Assembly: GCA_017556895.1 (NCBI GenBank)
Contig: JAFYLX010000023.1
Location: forward strand, 1 to 6,077
Direction: 5' to 3'
Source of the DNA: Bacillota bacterium
GTDB taxonomy: Bacteria; Bacillota_A; Clostridia; Peptostreptococcales; Anaerovoracaceae
Length of the DNA: 6,077 nt
Shown: positions 5,726 through 6,077 of the stretch, piece by piece
Layout: each line of letters opens with the position of its first letter
How positions within the stretch are numbered: the first letter of the stretch is position 1
Translations under genes and position numbers: made by a program
The notes under the pieces: generated by a model
What the model was told of the DNA's origin: nothing
Databases searched by the model: none
What the model saw: the letters and a program-made list of their open reading frames with translations, nothing else

Positions 5726-5774
5726 ATTCGAACAATTAAATAAGTTAAAAAGCCTCCTGTTATGGTATAATTAA
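5676..5774 (+). CDS. Possible 32-codon small ORF of unknown function
   Basis: This ORF opens at the ATG at 5676, 9 nt after GAGGTG (5661-5666), and encodes 32 residues starting MNLQIGLLKIQNPGTAKFEQ and ending LLLWYN before TAA at 5772-5774. There is no recognised domain. The last six codons are hydrophobic, but no credible membrane segment is present. It is the longest reading frame in the 5552-5847 gap. Its 3' end crosses the left arm of the inverted repeat at 5746-5848, so its translation would open that stem. It could be a translated leader, a remnant of a larger gene, or chance. The 17-codon ORF at 5672 has equal or better spacing, so it is uncertain which start is used. Confidence 0.25.
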   Translation: MNLQIGLLKIQNPGTAKFEQLNKLKSLLLWYN

Positions 5775-5848
5775 AGATACATCTGAATTACACAACCCAT
5801 TTAGACACCCTAGTGATATATCCGAAGACATAATTAGGAGGTTTTTTA
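5746..5848. repeat. Long imperfect inverted repeat that pairs with the CPBP Shine-Dalgarno
   Basis: AAAAAGCCTCCT (5747-5758) pairs with AGGAGGTTTTTT (5836-5847) through 12 pairs, one of them G-U. The stem continues as GTTATG (5759-5764) with CATAAT (5829-5834), past one bulged T and with one more G-U. The right arm is the ribosome binding site of the CPBP gene and the bases up to its ATG; the loop is about 64 nt. In any transcript that begins upstream of 5746 this would hide the ribosome binding site. Confidence 0.6.
5763..5771 (+). promoter_or_regulatory. Extended -10 promoter for the CPBP gene
   Basis: TGGTATAAT is a perfect extended -10 with no convincing -35. It shares 14 bp (TTATGGTATAATTA) with the TetR promoter on the opposite strand. 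The start would be near 5778, giving a leader of about 70 nt that lacks the left arm of the inverted repeat and so leaves the Shine-Dalgarno free. Confidence 0.6.
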
Positions 5849-6077
5849 TGGATAAAATTTATCGGAAAAACGGAATATTATTTGCAATTATATGGATTGT
5901 AGTCTACGTTGTGGGACTAAGTATTGCTGACAATCTATCAATCACATTAGGCATAGAAAAGTCCATTTCTTTACTTGTATGTGTTGCAATGACGACGATT
6001 TCATATTACTGGATTAAGAAAAACGGATATATGAAGCGATTCGGCCTATGCAGACCTGTGGTCTCTTCAAAAGAAAT
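5848..6077 (+). CDS. CPBP-family intramembrane metalloprotease-like protein, N-terminal part
   Basis: The first 76 codons of a membrane protein cut by the right edge, preceded by AGGAGGT (5836-5842) 5 nt before the ATG. It begins MDKIYRKNGILFAIIWIVVY. Two hydrophobic segments are visible (about residues 9-27 and 39-56), followed by the basic WIKKNGYMKRFGLCRP loop. This arrangement, with GIEKSISL and the KKNG...FGLC stretch, is what I recognise from the N-terminus of clostridial CPBP (CAAX protease and bacteriocin-immunity, ABI) proteins. The diagnostic EExxxR and HxxxH-type motifs would lie beyond the window, so the call rests on the N-terminus only. It is probably under its own promoter at 5763-5771 and possibly under the divergent TetR-controlled promoter. 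Its role in the cell is unknown. Confidence 0.75.
   Translation, partial: MDKIYRKNGILFAIIWIVVYVVGLSIADNLSITLGIEKSISLLVCVAMTTISYYWIKKNGYMKRFGLCRPVVSSKE

Noticed and set aside
1..6077. CRISPR array, tRNA or rRNA gene, insertion sequence
   Set aside because: No regularly spaced repeats, no cloverleaf-like or rRNA sequence, and no transposase or terminal inverted repeats with target duplications were found.

Overview
The window looks like chromosomal DNA from a low-to-moderate GC (roughly 40% by eye) Gram-positive anaerobe of class Clostridia (Bacillota). The evidence is strong AGGAGG-type ribosome binding sites, extended -10 (TGnTATAAT) promoters, compact U-tailed hairpin terminators, a short-form HisG paired with HisZ, and a DUF4317 protein, a family I associate with Clostridia. 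Genus cannot be assigned from this alone.

Layout. Positions 1-2533 carry the front end of a histidine biosynthesis operon on the minus strand, in the order hisZ-hisG-hisD. Each junction is an 8-bp overlap, and hisD runs off the left edge. Its probable promoter (2505-2533) contains a perfect 8-bp tandem repeat, and its short leader holds a perfect 7-bp inverted repeat. Positions 2596-3175 hold a plus-strand GNAT acetyltransferase with an extended -10 promoter and a bidirectional terminator. That terminator is shared with a convergent second, unrelated GNAT gene (3183-3665, minus). Positions 3736-5002 hold a single-gene unit for a DUF4317 protein, again ending in a bidirectional hairpin shared with the next convergent gene.

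The right end (5012-6077) is the most interesting part. A TetR-family regulator on the minus strand faces away from a roughly 200-bp non-coding or micro-ORF region and the start of a CPBP-family (CAAX protease-like) membrane protein that is cut by the window edge. The regulator's promoter is bracketed by two related operator-like sites about 43 bp apart. The outer site also overlaps the putative -35 of a divergent promoter. That divergent transcript would carry two overlapping tiny ORFs. It would then read through an imperfect inverted repeat of about 18 bp that pairs with the whole Shine-Dalgarno of the CPBP gene. A second promoter inside the repeat would make a shorter transcript without the pairing arm. 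This suggests, but does not prove, a TetR-controlled switch between translatable and occluded CPBP mRNAs, or else the scar of a decayed gene and its terminator.

How the genes relate: hisZ, hisG and hisD work together (HisZ and HisG form the ATP phosphoribosyltransferase of step one; HisD performs the last two oxidations). The two GNATs and the DUF4317 gene look like independent housekeeping or accessory single-gene units. The TetR gene and the CPBP gene plausibly form one regulatory module.
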